The notes under the pieces are model-generated. The model had not been told where the DNA came from. It did no database searches and was given only the letters and a program-made list of their open reading frames with translations. Below, in pieces: positions 62,169 through 64,000 of a DNA stretch of 64,000 bases (the first letter of the stretch is position 1; each line of letters begins with the position of its first letter). Where the stretch lies: NCBI GenBank assembly GCA_964351875.1, contig CAYGQC010000001.1, forward strand, positions 1 to 64,000. Reading direction: 5' to 3'. This DNA comes from JANSWO01 sp964351875 (GTDB lineage: Bacteria; Pseudomonadota; Gammaproteobacteria; Pseudomonadales; Azotimanducaceae). The position numbers and the translations under genes are program-made.

Positions 62169-63922
62169 GGTGCCACCTCTGATCTTTCAACAGCTTGAAC
62201 CGGCTTCGATACCAGCCAGTCTTCAAGCACAAGATACTCAAGATCGCACGCCAGAAACATGACCAGCGCATCTTCCGGCGAGCAAACCAGGGGCTCACCC
62301 CGACGATTGAGCGACGTATTCAAAAGCACAGGATTACCGGTCAGCTCGCCGACCCGATGAAGCAATTTGTAGTAGAGGGGATGCTGATGCCGCTCGACAA
62401 TCTGAACCCGGGCCGTCCCGTCTTCATGTACAACCTCGGGTACGCGCTCGCGCCACTGCGGTTGCACATCGAAGGTAAACGTCATGAATGGCGACGGATG
62501 ATCACTACCGAGCATGTCTTCAGCCACGCTGTCAGCGACGCTGGGGCAGAACGGTCGCCAGCGCTCGCGAAATTTGATCTGCGCATTGATGCGGTCCGCT
62601 ATTCCTGGCGAGTTCGGACAGCCGAGAATACTTCGGCCACCGAGCGCTCTGGGGCCAAATTCCATACGACCGGAGAACCAGGCGACGGGGTGACCGTCAG
62701 CGAGAAGCTGCGCGGTTTGCGATACGACATCATCCATTTTGTGCGCAACAACCGCATCCCCCGCTTCACAGATCGCGCGCGCGCACGCCGCCGAATCAAA
62801 CGCGGGGCCGAGGTAGACGTGGGTCATCTTTTTGACGCGCTCGCCGCGATGACTGGCGATCAACGTCGCCGCCCCTAGCGCGGTGCCCGAGTCTCCCGCC
62901 GCCGGTTGCACCCACAGAGTGCTCACATCATCCCGCGCAATGATGCGCTGGTTAAGCTTCACGTTAAGCGCAGCGCCACCGGCGTAGGCAAGCTGGCCAC
63001 ATTCCGCGAGTACCGAGCCGAGGTGTTCATCGATCAGCTCGAGCACCCGTTCCTCAAACAGCCGCTGCAGGCTGGCCGCGATGTGAATGTAGGGTTCGTC
63101 CGCGATGTCACCAGAGCGTGGCTCACCGAGCCATTCCACCAGTCGAGGCGAAAAGTAATAACCGCGGCCATCGCGCTTGAAGCGGCGCAGACCGACCGTG
63201 TTGACGTACTGCGTATTCACGCGCACGCCACCGGGTACTTTCTTGATCAGGCGCGACAGATCAAATCGATCCGCATCTCCGTAGGGCGCCATGCCCATCA
63301 CCTTGAACTCGCCATCGAGCATGTCGAAGCCAAGAAACTCAGTCATCGCGCCGTAAACGCCACCCAGACTGTCCGGGTCAAACAGCTCAGCAATCTTGTG
63401 AATGCCCTGCTCGTCACCCCAGCCGAACCAGGTGGTCGCGTACTCGCCTTTGCCATCAACGCCGAGAATGGCGGTCTTGCCTTGGAAGCCGCTGAGATGA
63501 AACGCGCTGGACGCGTGGGCGAGGTGATGTTCGACGGGTGCAAACTCGGTTCGCTGCCAGTCGATACCGAGCCGTTCGCCAAATCGGTGCACGTCAGCGC
63601 GCTTGCGTCGATACCGGCGATTGCCATTGAACAGCGCATCCAGCGCTCGATCCGGGGCGTACCAATGCCGCGCCGCGTAGTGCCAGCGGGCGCGGGAGGC
63701 TAGCGAGATAGGCGCATAGGGGTACGCGATGACATCAATGTCGTTGGGTTCCAGGCCAGCTTCCGCCAAGCAATAGCGCGCAGCGTGTTCCGGCAACTGC
63801 TTACGCGCATGCTTGTCGCGCAGAAAGCGCTCTTCCTCTGCCGCAGCCACCACTTCACCATCGACGACAAGTGCCGCCGACGCATCGTGATCGAGCGCAC
63901 CGGATAGTCCGAGAATATTCAC
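62165..63922 (-). CDS. NodU/CmcH-family carbamoyltransferase (WapO-like)
   Basis: A 585-residue carbamoyltransferase. LGLSGALDHDASAALVVDGEVVAAAEEERF at the N-terminus, the DGKGEYATTWFGWG and EHHLAHASSAF regions (ASKHA/Kae1-like domain), and the C-terminal domain with VAWFSGRMEFGPRALGGRSIL. Members carbamoylate sugar hydroxyls; in P. aeruginosa the same-sized WapO carbamoylates the core heptose. It is coupled to the glycosyltransferase, so it may modify the sugar that enzyme adds or its acceptor. Confidence 0.9.
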   Translation of the reverse strand: MNILGLSGALDHDASAALVVDGEVVAAAEEERFLRDKHARKQLPEHAARYCLAEAGLEPNDIDVIAYPYAPISLASRARWHYAARHWYAPDRALDALFNGNRRYRRKRADVHRFGERLGIDWQRTEFAPVEHHLAHASSAFHLSGFQGKTAILGVDGKGEYATTWFGWGDEQGIHKIAELFDPDSLGGVYGAMTEFLGFDMLDGEFKVMGMAPYGDADRFDLSRLIKKVPGGVRVNTQYVNTVGLRRFKRDGRGYYFSPRLVEWLGEPRSGDIADEPYIHIAASLQRLFEERVLELIDEHLGSVLAECGQLAYAGGAALNVKLNQRIIARDDVSTLWVQPAAGDSGTALGAATLIASHRGERVKKMTHVYLGPAFDSAACARAICEAGDAVVAHKMDDVVSQTAQLLADGHPVAWFSGRMEFGPRALGGRSILGCPNSPGIADRINAQIKFRERWRPFCPSVADSVAEDMLGSDHPSPFMTFTFDVQPQWRERVPEVVHEDGTARVQIVERHQHPLYYKLLHRVGELTGNPVLLNTSLNRRGEPLVCSPEDALVMFLACDLEYLVLEDWLVSKPVQAVERSEVAP

Positions 63923-63943
63923 CGAGCCAGTATAGTGGATGCG

Positions 63944-64000
63944 TTAGAGAGGGTTGCGATCAAAGACCTCACGCGCCGCAGCGAGTTGCTCACTGCCGCA
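63944..64000 (-). CDS. C-terminal end of a gene cut by the window edge
   Basis: The last 54 coding bases plus a TAA stop (63944-63946) in a minus-strand frame read CGSEQLAAAREVFDRNPL. This is compatible with the tail of a protein in the same direction as the carbamoyltransferase, 21 bp upstream of it. Too short to identify; other frames cannot be excluded. Confidence 0.4.
   Translation of the reverse strand, partial: CGSEQLAAAREVFDRNPL

Noticed and set aside
1..64000. Transfer RNA, rRNA, IS or prophage genes
   Set aside because: No TTCGANNCC-type T-arms in a cloverleaf context, no transposase or integrase motifs and no inverted terminal repeats were recognised by eye; a dedicated search would be decisive.

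Overview
The window is a continuous, gene-dense stretch of a gammaproteobacterial chromosome, by eye about 58-60% G+C. Almost every large ORF falls into a recognisable family. I saw no rRNA, tRNA, insertion sequence, prophage or CRISPR array. The gene content (EF-P with EpmA/EpmB, HflK/HflC/HflX, HisZ beside PurA, ParC/ParE, RhdA, FimX-like, WaaA, HldE, LpxL, TolC) points to a free-living Gram-negative. NhaA/NhaR and an SbtA-type sodium-dependent bicarbonate transporter suggest a marine or saline habitat. I cannot name the genus; a Woeseia/Chromatiales-like organism would fit but is only a guess.

Positions 1-16,250 are the more individual part. They hold a membrane histidine kinase with a degraded ATP site, YaiI, a CpeT-DUF1330 fusion protein, an S9 peptidase with a repeat-built linker, a DUF533 protein and a possible HPF-like protein. 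A sodium/bicarbonate neighbourhood follows: a tiny membrane protein coupled to nhaR, then purK-purE, sbtA-sbtB, and on the other strand esterase-can-nhaA. PurK consumes bicarbonate, so supply, interconversion and use of bicarbonate sit side by side. A FabH-like synthase overlapping folE2 and a Trm112-like protein close the section.

Positions 16,400-64,000 hold an orphan type IV pilin and then a long run that, as I remember those genomes, is largely collinear with Pseudomonas aeruginosa (purA to the lipopolysaccharide core genes) and in part with E. coli. The order is purA, hisZ, yjeT, hflC, hflK, hflX, hfq, miaA, mutL, amiB, tsaE, nnrD (one transcription direction), then queG, orn, rhdA and psd. 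An insertion of alkD-like, YCII, ECF sigma, dapD and a lipoprotein precedes epmA-efp/epmB. A PilZ-associated-type gene and fimX, serB with its SMP-like partner, parC, parE, cpdA, a DUF1249 gene and tolC follow. The section ends with waaA, an oxidoreductase pair, hldE, an LpxL-type acyltransferase, a glycosyltransferase and a NodU-type carbamoyltransferase, which together indicate lipid A/core lipopolysaccharide synthesis.

The main oddities are: psd carries two in-frame TAG codons in one locally scrambled patch while both flanks align in the same frame; a 683-bp gap separates hfq from hflX and holds 12-bp tandem repeats and a hairpin next to the hflX ribosome binding site; five 12-bp repeats lie between parE and parC; the start codons of efp and epmB diverge with only 23 bp between them; and the fimX-like protein has lost catalytic acidic residues.
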